From Phycisphaeraceae bacterium (GTDB taxonomy: Bacteria; Planctomycetota; Phycisphaerae; Phycisphaerales; Phycisphaeraceae), in NCBI GenBank assembly GCA_029260615.1, contig JAJDCX010000034.1:103703-167702 (forward strand): 64,000 bases of DNA, written 5' to 3'. The notes under the pieces are model-generated. The model did not search any database. It was not told the origin of the DNA and saw only the letters and a list, made by a program, of their open reading frames with translations. Shown here piece by piece: positions 26,608 to 35,867 of this stretch; the first letter of the stretch is position 1, and every line of letters starts with the position of its first letter. Both the position numbers and the translations under genes were made by a program.

Positions 26608-27600
26608 TCACCTCGGTGGGCCGAGGATCGGTCGGATCTGGCCGTTGTGCTCGTCCAAGAGCCGGTTGGCCTGCTCCGCGCTGACGCCGCGCCGCTCCAT
26701 CACCAAAGCGGTCTTGACCATGCTGTCGGCCCGGACCAGTAGCTCCGCTGCCTTGGGACGGTCCAGGTCGGTCTGCGAGCAGATGATACGGATCGCCCGG
26801 TCCTGCAACTTCACATTCGATGCCCGCAGGTCAACCATCAGGTTGCCCCAGACCTTGCCGAGTTGGACCATGACTATGGTGGTGACCATGTTCAGCGCGA
26901 GTTTAGTAGCCGTGCCTGCCTTGAGTCGGGTAGATCCGGTAACGACTTCGGGCCCGACGATCAATTCGATCTGGTGATCGATCTCGGCGGGGAGGCTTGG
27001 CGGTGGCGGGATGTTGACCGTGCCGTTGCCCGGGACGACCTGTGCTTTGGGCCGGGCCAGCAGGCTCTTCACCGAGACACAGCAGATCAATGCGGTGGTG
27101 GACCCGTGTATTTTTGCGTAGTGGATCGCGCCCCAGACATAGGGGGTGGTCCCGCCTGCGGCAATCCCGATGAGGGTGTCGTGGGGCCCGAGCTTGAGTT
27201 TGTCCAACTCGGCTTTGGCACCGTCAAAGTCATCTTCCATCCCCTCGCTACTCTTGCGCAGCGAGCCGTCACCGCCTGCGATGATGCCGACGATCTGGCC
27301 GGGGTCTGCCTGGAAAGTGGGGGGGATCTCGCTAGCGTCCAGGACACCAAGCCTGCCCGACGTCCCCGCGCCGACATAGATCAGCCGGCCGTCGTGACGC
27401 ATCCCCTTGACGATATCATCCACCGTATCAGAGATCGCTGGGATAGCATTTTTGACCGCCACCGCGACGTCCATGTCCTGCGCATTCATCATCTGCAGGG
27501 CTTGCGTGGTCGACAGCGCGTCCAGAGCCGCCGAGGCCGGGCTGCGTTGCTCTGTGGTCAGATGGCCACGGTTCGGTAATTCGCCGACGTTCTGGTTCAT
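26608..27600 (-). CDS. murQ: N-acetylmuramic acid 6-phosphate etherase
   Basis: MurQ cleaves the lactyl ether of MurNAc-6-phosphate to give GlcNAc-6-phosphate in cell-wall recycling. The 330-residue protein begins with the family pattern (LTTEQRSPASAALDALST) and has the SIS-domain signature GRLIYVGAGTSGRLGVLDASEIPPTF at about 70-95, then IIAGGDGSLRKSSEGMEDD and GIAAGGTTPYVWGAI. The C-terminal helices and HxxNG-like end are present. It overlaps anmK by four bases in the same operon; together they recycle anhydro-MurNAc. Confidence 0.95.
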   Translation of the reverse strand: MNQNVGELPNRGHLTTEQRSPASAALDALSTTQALQMMNAQDMDVAVAVKNAIPAISDTVDDIVKGMRHDGRLIYVGAGTSGRLGVLDASEIPPTFQADPGQIVGIIAGGDGSLRKSSEGMEDDFDGAKAELDKLKLGPHDTLIGIAAGGTTPYVWGAIHYAKIHGSTTALICCVSVKSLLARPKAQVVPGNGTVNIPPPPSLPAEIDHQIELIVGPEVVTGSTRLKAGTATKLALNMVTTIVMVQLGKVWGNLMVDLRASNVKLQDRAIRIICSQTDLDRPKAAELLVRADSMVKTALVMERRGVSAEQANRLLDEHNGQIRPILGPPR

Positions 27601-28736
27601 CGCTTAAAAACTCCAGGGAACACCCAATGCCCTGCCACCCCGGGGGTGGCCGCACCAGTGACCTGCGACAACGTGATTGGAATACCGTCCTGGCACAACG
27701 CCCCCAACACCGCAAAACCAGCCGATTCCCTGGCATCCACCGGGAACCCAAGCTCATCAGACAACATCACGGCCCGGTCCTTCATCAAAGCCCCAAGCCG
27801 CTCGACCAAAACCGGGTTCTTGGCCCCCCCGCCGGCCAGGACCACGTCCTGTATGTCTGTAAATCTCGCTCGCCCGATTAATTGGGCCACCGCCTCAACC
27901 GCACCTGCAACGATGTCAGACGGGGATAATTTGGTTTTAAGATGATCGACCAGCTCGCGGACCCAGCTATCGGTAAAGTCCTCACGCCCGATCGAGCGCT
28001 TCGTCTTACCACTGATGACAGGGTGCTTTTGAACCAAGCCGAACATCTCCAGGTTGATCCGCCCACTTCGAGCGATTTGACCATCAATGTCGATCCGTCG
28101 GTCGGGGAACAGGTGACGGACCACGCCGTCGATCAGCAGGTTGCACGGCCCAACGTCCGCGCCCGTAACCTGCCCCGGCGATCCTTCCGCCGGCAGGTGG
28201 GTCACATTGCTGATCCCACCAAGATTCACGATCAGCCGGTCCCGCGCCGGATGACGATACATCACCCAATCGCTGATCGGCGTGATCGGAGCCCCCTCTC
28301 CACCCGCAATCAGATCCGCCTGTCGCAAGTCGTAACACACCGGCACGCCCAATCGCCTCACAATCGGCTGGGCATCAAACAACTGCCAACTCACGCCCTC
28401 ACCCGGTGCGTGCCAGATCGTCTGCCCATGGGCGACGACCATGCTCAACGTCGTTTCCGCCGGAAGGTGTTGCCCGCAAAGGTCTTCTACCGCGTCGGCG
28501 TGCAATTCTCCAAGCTGTCGAGCCGCCAGCAGGTAATCCAACGGGGCCCGCAGCTCACCTTCCGCTATCGGCTCAAGCACATCAACAAGTTCGCCCAGCC
28601 CATGGCTTACCATGCCGACTAGGCGGGCCTTAATGCCCAGACCTTCACCGGTCACCTCGACCAGCGCCGCATCCAAGCCGTCCATGCTCGTGCCGGTCAT
28701 ACAACCAGCGATCATTCTGACTTGTGATGCACTCAT
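27597..28736 (-). CDS. anmK: Anhydro-N-acetylmuramic acid kinase
   Basis: AnmK phosphorylates and opens 1,6-anhydro-MurNAc to MurNAc-6-phosphate, the MurQ substrate. The 379-residue protein starts with the family hallmark GCMTGTSMDGLDAALVEV and has the ASKHA phosphate motifs (VVAHGQTIWHAPGEG, NLGGISNVTHLPA, GADVGPCNLLIDGVV) and the adenine-binding VLAGGGAKNPVL. It lies upstream of murQ with a four-base overlap. A possible promoter with TATACT lies about 15-20 bases upstream of the ATG, in AT-rich DNA. Confidence 0.95.
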   Translation of the reverse strand: MSASQVRMIAGCMTGTSMDGLDAALVEVTGEGLGIKARLVGMVSHGLGELVDVLEPIAEGELRAPLDYLLAARQLGELHADAVEDLCGQHLPAETTLSMVVAHGQTIWHAPGEGVSWQLFDAQPIVRRLGVPVCYDLRQADLIAGGEGAPITPISDWVMYRHPARDRLIVNLGGISNVTHLPAEGSPGQVTGADVGPCNLLIDGVVRHLFPDRRIDIDGQIARSGRINLEMFGLVQKHPVISGKTKRSIGREDFTDSWVRELVDHLKTKLSPSDIVAGAVEAVAQLIGRARFTDIQDVVLAGGGAKNPVLVERLGALMKDRAVMLSDELGFPVDARESAGFAVLGALCQDGIPITLSQVTGAATPGVAGHWVFPGVFKR

Positions 28737-29032
28737 TCAATCCTTCGTTCAGTATACCGTTATATTCTATAATTTAAAGCCTGCGGACAGACAATCCTAG
28801 ATATTAATTTCGGAAATTGAAGCCTAAATGGCTTGTTTTCAGCTAATTAGGTAAGGATAATATTGATATTGTAATAGATGAATAACAGCCTCAGGGGGTC
28901 TAATCGGCGTGGGGGACGTTTAGACACCCCAACCCTCATTTGAGACTAATCTGGGCGCACCGATCAAGCCGGCATAGGTAGAATAAGTGGATTTTGACCC
29001 GTCTGGATCAGCCTGTGGGCCAAACGAAAAAT
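28737..29032. other. AT-rich gene-free stretch between anmK and the AsmA-like gene
   Basis: These 296 bases hold no convincing gene. The anmK-proximal 150 bases are markedly AT-rich for the window, with several TATA-like runs, and probably carry the anmK promoter on the minus strand. The remainder is GC-normal, with no repeat or clear terminator that I can support. Confidence 0.5.
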
Positions 29033-29953
29033 CTACTCCTCAGCAGCTTCTTTCTTGTCCTTTTTACCCCCCAGAAGCCCGCCTAAGCCCTCGGTGAGTT
29101 TATCGGCTGCCTTGCTCGCTTCTTCGCCGGCTCCCCCAAGTTTGTCACCGATCTGACCGGCACTCTCGCCCAGTTTTTCCGCGGCCTTGCCAGCCATTTC
29201 ACTCGCCTGCGCGGTCACATCACCAACGACCTGCACCCCGAAATCACCCAGATCGCCCACCGCCGCGAGCCCGCCCTGCAAGCCCTCACCGATCCCACCT
29301 GGCAGCAGGTCCCCAGCCTGCTCGACCACCGATGTAAGGATCGCCGTGAGGATGATCCCGGTTAGGTCTTTCAGCAAAACGCCCTTGTCACTTTCCGTGC
29401 CGATGTCGGTCAACCGGATCTCGGGGATCGTGATTGGCACCGACATCCCCCCGATCACCTCGGCCTTGACCCTCACATCCGTGATCACCAACTCATTGAT
29501 GACAAACTTCTTGCCCTCTTCGGCCCCGGTGTCTTCCGCGGGCTCGTCCGAGCCGCCGGTGACTTCCGCCAGGTGGTCCAGGATTACCTGGTAATTAGCG
29601 GTGCCCTTGTCTTTCTCCAGTGAGAGGTTGATGTGATTCAGCGTAAGCAAGGGCACTTCGACCTTGTCGCCCATCAATGATCCCAGCGTCACTTCAACAC
29701 TCCCGTCCCCCAGGCTCATGAAGTGGTCAGCATTAAACCCCTCGGGGTTGGCGACCGACAACCCATCCAACGACACCTTCCCAGAGAGCAGCCCCACATG
29801 GATGCCGTCCAATTTCGTTTCTACGCCCATCGCGTACGTCCCGCCCTCTTGGATCCCTGTTTTGGCAATCCTGTCGATCATGACGTAACCGATCACGCCC
29901 ACAACCACGACTACCAGAACCACCAACACGACGATCCGTTTGATCCACTTCAT
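29033..29953 (-). CDS. AsmA-like membrane-anchored protein of unknown function
   Basis: The 306-residue protein starts (ATG at 29953) with a single membrane anchor (KRIVVLVVLVVVVVGVIGYVMI), then a region of strands in the style of AsmA/DUF748 proteins (TKLDGIHVGLLSGKVSLDGLSVANPEGFNADHF, VEVPLLTLNHINLSLEKD and VINELVITDVRVKA). The last 90 residues are low-complexity helical repeats rich in Ala, Gly, Glu and Lys (EMAGKAAEKLGESAGQIGDKLGGAGEEASKAADKL). A role in envelope lipid or outer-membrane homeostasis is typical of the family, but unproven here. It is divergent from ribD, with about 60 bases between. Confidence 0.7.
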   Translation of the reverse strand: MKWIKRIVVLVVLVVVVVGVIGYVMIDRIAKTGIQEGGTYAMGVETKLDGIHVGLLSGKVSLDGLSVANPEGFNADHFMSLGDGSVEVTLGSLMGDKVEVPLLTLNHINLSLEKDKGTANYQVILDHLAEVTGGSDEPAEDTGAEEGKKFVINELVITDVRVKAEVIGGMSVPITIPEIRLTDIGTESDKGVLLKDLTGIILTAILTSVVEQAGDLLPGGIGEGLQGGLAAVGDLGDFGVQVVGDVTAQASEMAGKAAEKLGESAGQIGDKLGGAGEEASKAADKLTEGLGGLLGGKKDKKEAAEE

Positions 29954-30015
29954 GAGTAAGCCCCTTATCGCCCCGGGTAGATGGTGAATGATGCCCACTA
30001 CTATATCATGGGGCC

Positions 30016-31143
30016 ATGCCCGATGAAGTTTTCATGTGCGAAGCCCTGCGACTGGCCCGCTTAGGCCAAGGCCATGTTGAGCCCAACCCCATGGTCGGCG
30101 CGGTGATCGTGCGTGACGACAAAATCATCGCCAGCGGCTACCACGCCCGGTTCGGCTCCCTTCACGCCGAGGCACAGGCCCTCCTCGATTGCAAACAAAA
30201 AAACATCGACCCCGCGGGCTCCACCATCTACGTAACCCTTGAACCCTGCTCCCACTACGGCAAACAGCCCCCCTGCGCCAAAACCGTCATCCAAGCGGGC
30301 ATCAAACGTGTCGTTGTCGCCATCCCCGACCCCTTCGATCCCGTCGCAGGCAACGGCATCCCGATGTTGCAAGACGCCGGCCTCGATGTCATCGTCGGCG
30401 TCTGCGCTGACCAGGCCCAACGCCTCGCCGAACCCTACATCAAACGCGGACGCACCGGCCTCCCCTGGGTCATCGTCAAATGGGCGCAAACCCTCGATGG
30501 CAAAACAGCCACACACTTAGGCGACAGCAAGTGGATCAGCAACGACCTCTCCCGCCAACGCGTCCACGAGCTCCGCGCCCGTGTCGATGCCATCCTCATC
30601 GGCGTCGGCACCGCACGCGCGGACGACCCCACACTCACCGCACGCGATGTACAAATCAAACGCACCGCCCGCCGGGTCGTCGTCGATCCTAAGCTAACCC
30701 TCCCAAATCCCTGCAAATTATTAAGCACACTCGACCAGGCCCCCCTGACACTCGCCATCGATCAACGCCTGTTCGATACCGATGCCGATCGCCTAAAAGC
30801 ATTCGCCGACCTCGGCGTGGAATTGCTTGGGCTCCCCTCGTACCAGGACAACCAACTCGACCTCCGCCCGCTGCTGAAACACCTAAGCCAGACCCATAAC
30901 GCCATGAACATCCTCACCGAGGGCGGCGCACATCTCACCGGCCAGCTACTTAAGCAGGGCCTCGCCGATCAGGCACTGGCCTTCGTCGCCCCCAAAGTAC
31001 TCGGCGACCCAGACGCGCTGGGCGCGGTAGTCGGGATGTCACACGAGACCATCGCCGACGCGCCTCGCCTGTCACTGTATGCAGTTGAAAAGCTCGATGA
31101 AGATGTCCTACTGGATTACCGCGTGACACCACCGGATGCCTAG
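30016..31143 (+). CDS. ribD: Riboflavin biosynthesis bifunctional deaminase/reductase RibD
   Basis: RibD performs two steps of riboflavin synthesis: deamination and NADPH reduction of the pyrimidine intermediate. The 375-residue protein has the deaminase domain (residues 1-145) with the zinc motif HAEAQAL and PCSHYGKQPPCAK, and the reductase domain (from about 150: PWVIVKWAQTLDGKTATHLGDSKWIS, then RVDAILIGVGTARADDPTLTAR, and ILTEGGAHLTGQLL). Start ATG at 30016. Other rib genes are not nearby. Confidence 0.95.
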   Translation: MPDEVFMCEALRLARLGQGHVEPNPMVGAVIVRDDKIIASGYHARFGSLHAEAQALLDCKQKNIDPAGSTIYVTLEPCSHYGKQPPCAKTVIQAGIKRVVVAIPDPFDPVAGNGIPMLQDAGLDVIVGVCADQAQRLAEPYIKRGRTGLPWVIVKWAQTLDGKTATHLGDSKWISNDLSRQRVHELRARVDAILIGVGTARADDPTLTARDVQIKRTARRVVVDPKLTLPNPCKLLSTLDQAPLTLAIDQRLFDTDADRLKAFADLGVELLGLPSYQDNQLDLRPLLKHLSQTHNAMNILTEGGAHLTGQLLKQGLADQALAFVAPKVLGDPDALGAVVGMSHETIADAPRLSLYAVEKLDEDVLLDYRVTPPDA

Positions 31144-31190
31144 AGCACGTCACTTTATACTTTCAGGTTAATTTATACGCGACCACTTGA

Positions 31191-31222
31191 CCCTCAGCCC
31201 CCGGCTTTGCCGGGGGATTGGC
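31191..31222. repeat. Short palindromic intergenic repeat, copy 1 (family A)
   Basis: This carries an 8-bp stem CCCCCGGC/GCCGGGGG with a TTT loop (31198-31216), preceded by CCTCAG and followed by A-TT-GGC. A near-identical copy lies at 59432-59463. It is downstream of ribD and could also act as a transcript-end hairpin. Confidence 0.75.
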
Positions 31223-31280
31223 TTGGTGATGAACGCGGGTTTTAATCTGAATCCGTATTAGATTCAGCACGCGTGCTTAC

Positions 31281-31310
31281 CGTTTAGCGGCGGATCGCAG
31301 ATCCGCGTGT
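31281..31310. repeat. Intergenic hairpin repeat, copy 1 (family B)
   Basis: A 30-base unit starting CGTTTAGCGGCGGATCGC and ending ATCCGCGTGT, with an internal hairpin GCGGATC-GCA-GATCCGC. It matches 36832-36861 exactly over all 30 bases. A copy without the hairpin lies at 35843-35858. Confidence 0.8.
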
Positions 31311-31386
31311 TGGCCCAACGATCAAGTGTTACAAGAAATAGACCGTGTATCCTGGCTGACCGCGCGAGGATTAAATGAGATGGGTA

Positions 31387-33138
31387 TCAAACCTCATCCA
31401 CCACGATCCGGTTCCCGTGGACCTCAACGATCTTGACAGGTTGGCCCGCGTTGATGTACGGCCCAACGCTGACGACATCGATAATGTGTTCGCCGAACCG
31501 CGCCGTGCCAGTCGGCCCCAGATCACTGGCGGTCTCGCCGGTGATCCCGACTTTAACAACGCCGACACCCAACACCTCGTCGCCGCTGACATGGATCGGC
31601 TGGCCGGTCAGGTCGATACCGACCGCATCGCCCGATGGCTGGGCCGAGGCGAGGATCAGCCTGTTAATCCCCGGGATCTTCCCGAAGTGCTTGGTGATGT
31701 AGTAGAAACCGACACAACTGGCGACCAGCGCCAACAGCGTGATGAACATCGACGCGACCAGCCGGTTCCACATCTCAGGCGGCGGCAACCAACCCACGCC
31801 CCGCCCACCAACGCCCGGCCCCGCCGGCACCACGCTCAACACCACCCCCATAAACATCATCATCAGCCCCGCAACCCCCAGCATCCCAAACGCAGGGGTG
31901 AAAACAATCTCAATAATCACCAGGACAAACCCGAGCAAAAATAGCAGGATGTGCCACACCTCCGCCAGCCCGATGATAAACGGCGCACCGATCAACGCGA
32001 TCAACGCCACCACCGCCACCGTGCCCGGCACGCTCAACCCCGGAGCCTGCATCTCGATATATGCACCCAGCAGGAACACAATCACCAGGATCACACGCAT
32101 CCACCACGAGGTCAGGATCGCCGCCAATCCCTCGCTCCAGGTCGGCGGGATCGCCACCACACTCGCCGCACGGTAGTGCTGCTTGAGCGCCTGCTCGGAT
32201 GCGATGGTCGCTTTGGATAGCCCGATGTCCTGCGCCCGTTTCTGGTTGCGAGTCAAAAGCGTTTTGCCGTCATGCACACGCCCACCTGGGATCTTGTCAC
32301 CGCTGGGCAGCACCTCGACCGCGTGCCACTCGCCCCGGTCTGCCTCGGTCGCAACCGTCAGCGTCACCGCACCCACATCTTCAATCACCACCGGCCCCGT
32401 CCCCTGTGTTGGTGGTGGCCCAGCCAGGTCCTGCGCCGATTCGCCGTTGACCATCACCGAAAAGTCAATCTGGTTGACCAGCCGGCGCTCGCCCGACCCG
32501 TCGGATTTTTCGACAAAGTAAACCTCGGCCCCCAGCACACACATCGCATGGAACAACGCATAGTCGTAACCGTTGGCCTGCGCACTGTCGCGGAACTCTT
32601 CGAGGATCGGGGACAACGCCTTCGCCCGCTCGGTCGGTGCCAACGCCATCCCCGGCACAATCGGAGCGCAATCCCCCGTCGCCGACGCAGGTGACATCAC
32701 GATCTCATCGCACGCCGCCGCCAGCATGATCCCCGCCGAGTACGCCTCGTTGTGTACCCACGCCACCGTTGGCACGGGGATCGTTTTGATGTATTTACTG
32801 ATCTTCAACGCGCTGGTCACCACCCCACCGGGCGTGTCCAACTCGATCACGATCACCGTCGCCCCACTATCCAGAGCCTTATCGACCCGGCGTTCCAAAC
32901 TCACCAATGTGAAGTCGTAGATGATCCCCGTGACCGGAATCACCGCGATATCCGTACCCGACGGCAGCGCCAGGTTGGAGATAGGCAGGGACATCGGCTG
33001 GGTCGCCGCCTCCGACGAACCCTCCGTGATCGGCGTCACGGACCCCGCATCCTGTGCCGTTTCAACCACACCTGACTGCGCCGCGACCAGCACACCCAGC
33101 ACCATCCACAACAGCGATCGAGTCACACGGCTTTTCAT
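31387..33138 (-). CDS. NfeD-like membrane protein with ClpP-class protease domain
   Basis: The 583-residue protein starts with a signal sequence (SRVTRSLLWMVLGVLVAAQSG) and then a ClpP/SppA-type protease domain (about 60-330). Its catalytic Ser is in the motif EAYSAGIMLAAACDEIVM, and SPASATGDCAPI follows. Next come four or so membrane segments (GLAAILTSWWMRVILVIVFLLGA, GTVAVVALIALIGAPFIIG, VWHILLFLLGFVLVIIEIVF, LGVAGLMMMFMGVVLSV) and a C-terminal NfeD OB-fold (ADLTGQPIHVSGDEVLGVGVVKVGITGETASDLGPTGTARFGEH). The family tunes membrane-raft proteins. The start is the ATG at 33138. Confidence 0.88.
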   Translation of the reverse strand: MKSRVTRSLLWMVLGVLVAAQSGVVETAQDAGSVTPITEGSSEAATQPMSLPISNLALPSGTDIAVIPVTGIIYDFTLVSLERRVDKALDSGATVIVIELDTPGGVVTSALKISKYIKTIPVPTVAWVHNEAYSAGIMLAAACDEIVMSPASATGDCAPIVPGMALAPTERAKALSPILEEFRDSAQANGYDYALFHAMCVLGAEVYFVEKSDGSGERRLVNQIDFSVMVNGESAQDLAGPPPTQGTGPVVIEDVGAVTLTVATEADRGEWHAVEVLPSGDKIPGGRVHDGKTLLTRNQKRAQDIGLSKATIASEQALKQHYRAASVVAIPPTWSEGLAAILTSWWMRVILVIVFLLGAYIEMQAPGLSVPGTVAVVALIALIGAPFIIGLAEVWHILLFLLGFVLVIIEIVFTPAFGMLGVAGLMMMFMGVVLSVVPAGPGVGGRGVGWLPPPEMWNRLVASMFITLLALVASCVGFYYITKHFGKIPGINRLILASAQPSGDAVGIDLTGQPIHVSGDEVLGVGVVKVGITGETASDLGPTGTARFGEHIIDVVSVGPYINAGQPVKIVEVHGNRIVVDEV

Positions 33139-33307
33139 AACTAACAATTATAGACCAAAACCCCGTCCCGCCCCCGGGTTTCACACCCCTCCCATGCCCA
33201 GCCCCGCAGACCCCGGACCCGCCTCGTTTAAGCCGCTTGCAGACCGCCGGGATCGGCTATACAACGGCCCACTCACCCCACGGCCCCACTTTATATCGGA
33301 ACCGCCC

Positions 33308-34096
33308 ATGCCCTCCTCCCCCATCCGTGTCACCGTCTGGCACGAGCACGTCCATGATCGCACCAACGACGCGGTCAAGAAACTCTATCCCGACGGCATG
33401 CACACCGTCGTGAAGCAAGCCATCGAGGAACATCTCGGCAACGACGTCACCGTCCGCACCGCTCTATTGGAACAACCTGACCACGGCCTGACCGACGAGG
33501 TACTCGCTAACACCGACGTCCTCACCTGGTGGGGCCACTGCGCACACGACCAGGTCGACGATGCCATCGTCCAAAAGGTCCACCGCCGGGTCCTCGAAGG
33601 CATGGGACTGGTCGTCCTGCACTCAGGCCACTACGCCAAGATATTCAAAAAACTCCTGGGCACCACCTGCTCACTGCGCTGGCGCGAGGCCGGAGAAAAA
33701 GAACGCCTCTGGTGCCTGATGCCCGGCCACCCGATCGCCGACGGCCTGGACGATGAATACTTCGAGATCGAACACACCGAGATGTACGGCGAACTCTTCG
33801 ACATCCCCACACCCGACGAACTGATCTTCGTGAGCTGGTTCGAGGGCGGCGAGGTCTTCCGCTCCGGCTGCACATGGAACCGCGGCAAAGGCAAGATCTT
33901 CTACTTCCGCCCCGGCCACGAGACGTTCCCGATCTATTATCACAAGCAGGTCCGCCGGGTCATCGCCAACGCGGTCAAGCACCTCGCCCCGTCGCGTTCC
34001 AGCGCCCCGGTCCGCCTGGAAGCCCCTTGCATCGACCCGCCCCTGAGCCCGATTACCACCGTGCATCAAGTCGATCAGTCGCTGCACGATCACTGA
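33308..34096 (+). CDS. ThuA-like domain protein
   Basis: The 262-residue product from the ATG at 33308 has the ThuA-like fold pattern: an early strand (IRVTVWHEHVHDRTND), then LTWWGHCAHDQVDD, a later strand (GLVVLHSGHYAKIFKKLLGTTCSLRWREA), and a family end IFYFRPGHETFPIYYHKQVRRVIANAV. ThuA-like proteins are class I glutamine-amidotransferase-like sugar-metabolism enzymes. The frame is open far upstream (to 32921, over the NfeD gene), so the ATG at 33308 is the biological start. Function otherwise unknown. Confidence 0.82.
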   Translation: MPSSPIRVTVWHEHVHDRTNDAVKKLYPDGMHTVVKQAIEEHLGNDVTVRTALLEQPDHGLTDEVLANTDVLTWWGHCAHDQVDDAIVQKVHRRVLEGMGLVVLHSGHYAKIFKKLLGTTCSLRWREAGEKERLWCLMPGHPIADGLDDEYFEIEHTEMYGELFDIPTPDELIFVSWFEGGEVFRSGCTWNRGKGKIFYFRPGHETFPIYYHKQVRRVIANAVKHLAPSRSSAPVRLEAPCIDPPLSPITTVHQVDQSLHDH

Positions 34097-34159
34097 ACCG
34101 ACGTTCCCCGCTCGCTCGGTAGGCCTAAAAATCACCGATCCTCGCATATCAAAGCGCAT

Positions 34160-34199
34160 AAAAAAAGACCCACAGGCATCGCCCGTGGGTCTTTTTTTG
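34160..34199. terminator. Bidirectional intrinsic terminator
   Basis: A long hairpin (AAAAAGACCCAC ... GTGGGTCTTTTT) with A-run on one side and T-run on the other lies between the convergent ThuA-like and lipoprotein genes. It can end transcripts in both directions. Confidence 0.85.
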
Positions 34200-34245
34200 T
34201 GTCATCTACATAGCGACCGCCGGTCGGCTGTCGCGAATGTATGGC

Positions 34246-34509
34246 TTATTGGCCGGGGAGCTTAAGATCGCCAGCGGCGTCCTTGACCTCGTCGGCAGCC
34301 TCGCCAACCTTCTCAGCAGCTTCTTCCACTGCCGCTTCGGCGTCGGCCGCAGCGTCGTCAGCGTGAGCCGCAGCGTCGTCGTGGGCACCGTCAACAGCCT
34401 GGGTCGCCGCATCGGCGTCAGGTACGGCCGGGGCCTCTTCCTTCTTCTCACAACCCAAGGTTAACGCGGCCATCAGGCCCAAAATCAGGAACATCGATTG
34501 ACGAAACAT
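34246..34509 (-). CDS. Small Ala/Asp-rich lipoprotein
   Basis: The 87-residue product has a signal sequence (FRQSMFLILGLMAALTLG) with lipobox LTLG-C near residue 20, then EKKEEAP and a repetitive amphipathic helix (HDDAAAHADDAAADAEAAVEEAAEKVGEAADEVKDAAGD). The helix resembles LEA-like or entericidin-like stress proteins. The start is the ATG at 34509 after a GGAG ribosome-binding site. No defined family. Confidence 0.7.
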   Translation of the reverse strand: MFRQSMFLILGLMAALTLGCEKKEEAPAVPDADAATQAVDGAHDDAAAHADDAAADAEAAVEEAAEKVGEAADEVKDAAGDLKLPGQ

Positions 34510-34652
34510 GGCGGTCTCCAATTTTCTAAAATTACCACGGTTAGGTTACGCCCCCACCCCGAGGTAAGGACCAACTCGTAGTATAACCACGACAAGCCCC
34601 CCCTGGCTACCTCGCATCTCCATACACGCAATACTTTATATACCCACCCGGA

Positions 34653-35702
34653 TCAGCCCGCCGCGCAACCACCGACCGCCGGCTGCTGCTGGCTAAGGCA
34701 ATGTAACGCCCCCAAACCCACCACCAACCACCTCGCCGGCACCGGAATCACCGTAAAACCCGCCATAACCCCCTCTAGCACCCCCATCGCCACGTCATCC
34801 CCCGCCTGATTAAATGTGGGAACAAACACATGCCCGTTAGCAATCAGGAAGTTCGCATAGCTCGCCGGCACCTGCCCCCTACCGTCAGGATAATCATAAA
34901 AAACCGGCTCGGGCATCGGCAACTCCACCACACGCAACGCCCCCCCGTCCTGGTCCACCGCCCCCCGCAGCGCCCGTAGATTCTTCTGTGTCACCTCATA
35001 ATCAGGATGCCCCTCCCCAGCCGACACCGCCACCACCGTGCCCGGCGACACAAACCTCGCCACATCATCAATATGTCCGTCCGTGTCATCCCCCGCAATC
35101 CCCCCCGGCAGCCAGATCACATGCCTCGTCCCAAGCGTCTCATGCAGCTTCCCCTCGATCTGCTCCCGCGTCAGACCCGGGTTGCGGTTCGGGTTCAACA
35201 AGCACTGCTCAGTCGTCATCACCGTCCCCCGCCCGTTCACATCGATCGACCCACCCTCCAACACAAAGTCATGCACCCAGATCGGCACACCAAGTTCTTT
35301 AGCAATCCGCTGCGGCACCACATCATCCTTACCCCTCAGCTCGTACTTCCCGCCCCAGCTATTGAAATGAAAATCATGACACGCGATCCCCCCCCCCTGC
35401 CCATCGCCCTCATCGCGCACCACAAAGATCGGCCCAAAATCCCGCACCCATGAGTCATCCGTTTCAATCTCCAACTCACCCACCACCCGCACCTCTACCG
35501 CTCCGCGCATCAAACCCACCCACGCCGCAAACTCACCCCGCGCCTCTTCCAGACACCCCGGCCAAGTCTCCTTATTCCTCGGCTCCACCACCCACACACA
35601 CGACAACCCCTCAAACTCCCCAGGCATCCGATACCCAAGCGACGCAGCCGAACCCTCGGGTACGTTCAATTCGTTATACATCTGGATTTGTGGGTGTGAC
35701 AT
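34653..35702 (-). CDS. Agmatine deiminase family protein (guanidino-modifying enzyme)
   Basis: The 349-residue enzyme fits the porphyromonas-type peptidylarginine deiminase/agmatine deiminase family. Motifs are DDSWVRDFGPIFVV (the WxRDxGP loop), WGGKY, FVLEGGSIDVNGRGTVMTTEQCLLNPNRNP (substrate-binding), GDDTDGHIDDVARFV (catalytic Asp/His) and the C-terminal nucleophile Cys in GLGALHCLSQQQP. The likely reaction is agmatine to N-carbamoylputrescine. No N-carbamoylputrescine amidase is next to it. The DNA here is unusually pyrimidine-rich on the plus strand. Confidence 0.87.
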   Translation of the reverse strand: MSHPQIQMYNELNVPEGSAASLGYRMPGEFEGLSCVWVVEPRNKETWPGCLEEARGEFAAWVGLMRGAVEVRVVGELEIETDDSWVRDFGPIFVVRDEGDGQGGGIACHDFHFNSWGGKYELRGKDDVVPQRIAKELGVPIWVHDFVLEGGSIDVNGRGTVMTTEQCLLNPNRNPGLTREQIEGKLHETLGTRHVIWLPGGIAGDDTDGHIDDVARFVSPGTVVAVSAGEGHPDYEVTQKNLRALRGAVDQDGGALRVVELPMPEPVFYDYPDGRGQVPASYANFLIANGHVFVPTFNQAGDDVAMGVLEGVMAGFTVIPVPARWLVVGLGALHCLSQQQPAVGGCAAG

Positions 35703-35754
35703 CTATTGATCTTTATACTGGCCACCTCTAATAATTGAAATCCCTCCACGAAAA

Positions 35755-35773
35755 AGCCGCTTGCGGCTTAGCG
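35755..35773. repeat. Short repeat, copy 1 (family C)
   Basis: The 19 bases AGCCGCTTGCGGCTTAGCG include an inverted repeat (AGCCGC/GCGGCT) and are repeated with one change at 63642-63660. The copy lies between the agmatine-deiminase-like and CAAX-protease-like genes. Confidence 0.65.
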
Positions 35774-35842
35774 AAGCAGGGTCAATGGGTACTTTTAGAG
35801 GTGCCCTAAAGCAGGTCAACCTCCACCACCGCGCAAGGGCCT

Positions 35843-35858
35843 GCCGTTTAGCGCGTGT
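35843..35858. repeat. Hairpin-less copy of family B repeat
   Basis: The 16 bases GCCGTTTAGCGCGTGT match the ends of the family B repeat with its 16-base hairpin cleanly missing. This suggests the hairpin part is gained or lost as a unit. Confidence 0.6.
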
Positions 35859-35867
35859 CCAACACGT

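Noticed and set aside
32921..33307. N-terminal extension of the ThuA-like gene
   Set aside because: The 129 extra codons overlap the NfeD-like gene on the other strand and are not part of the ThuA fold.
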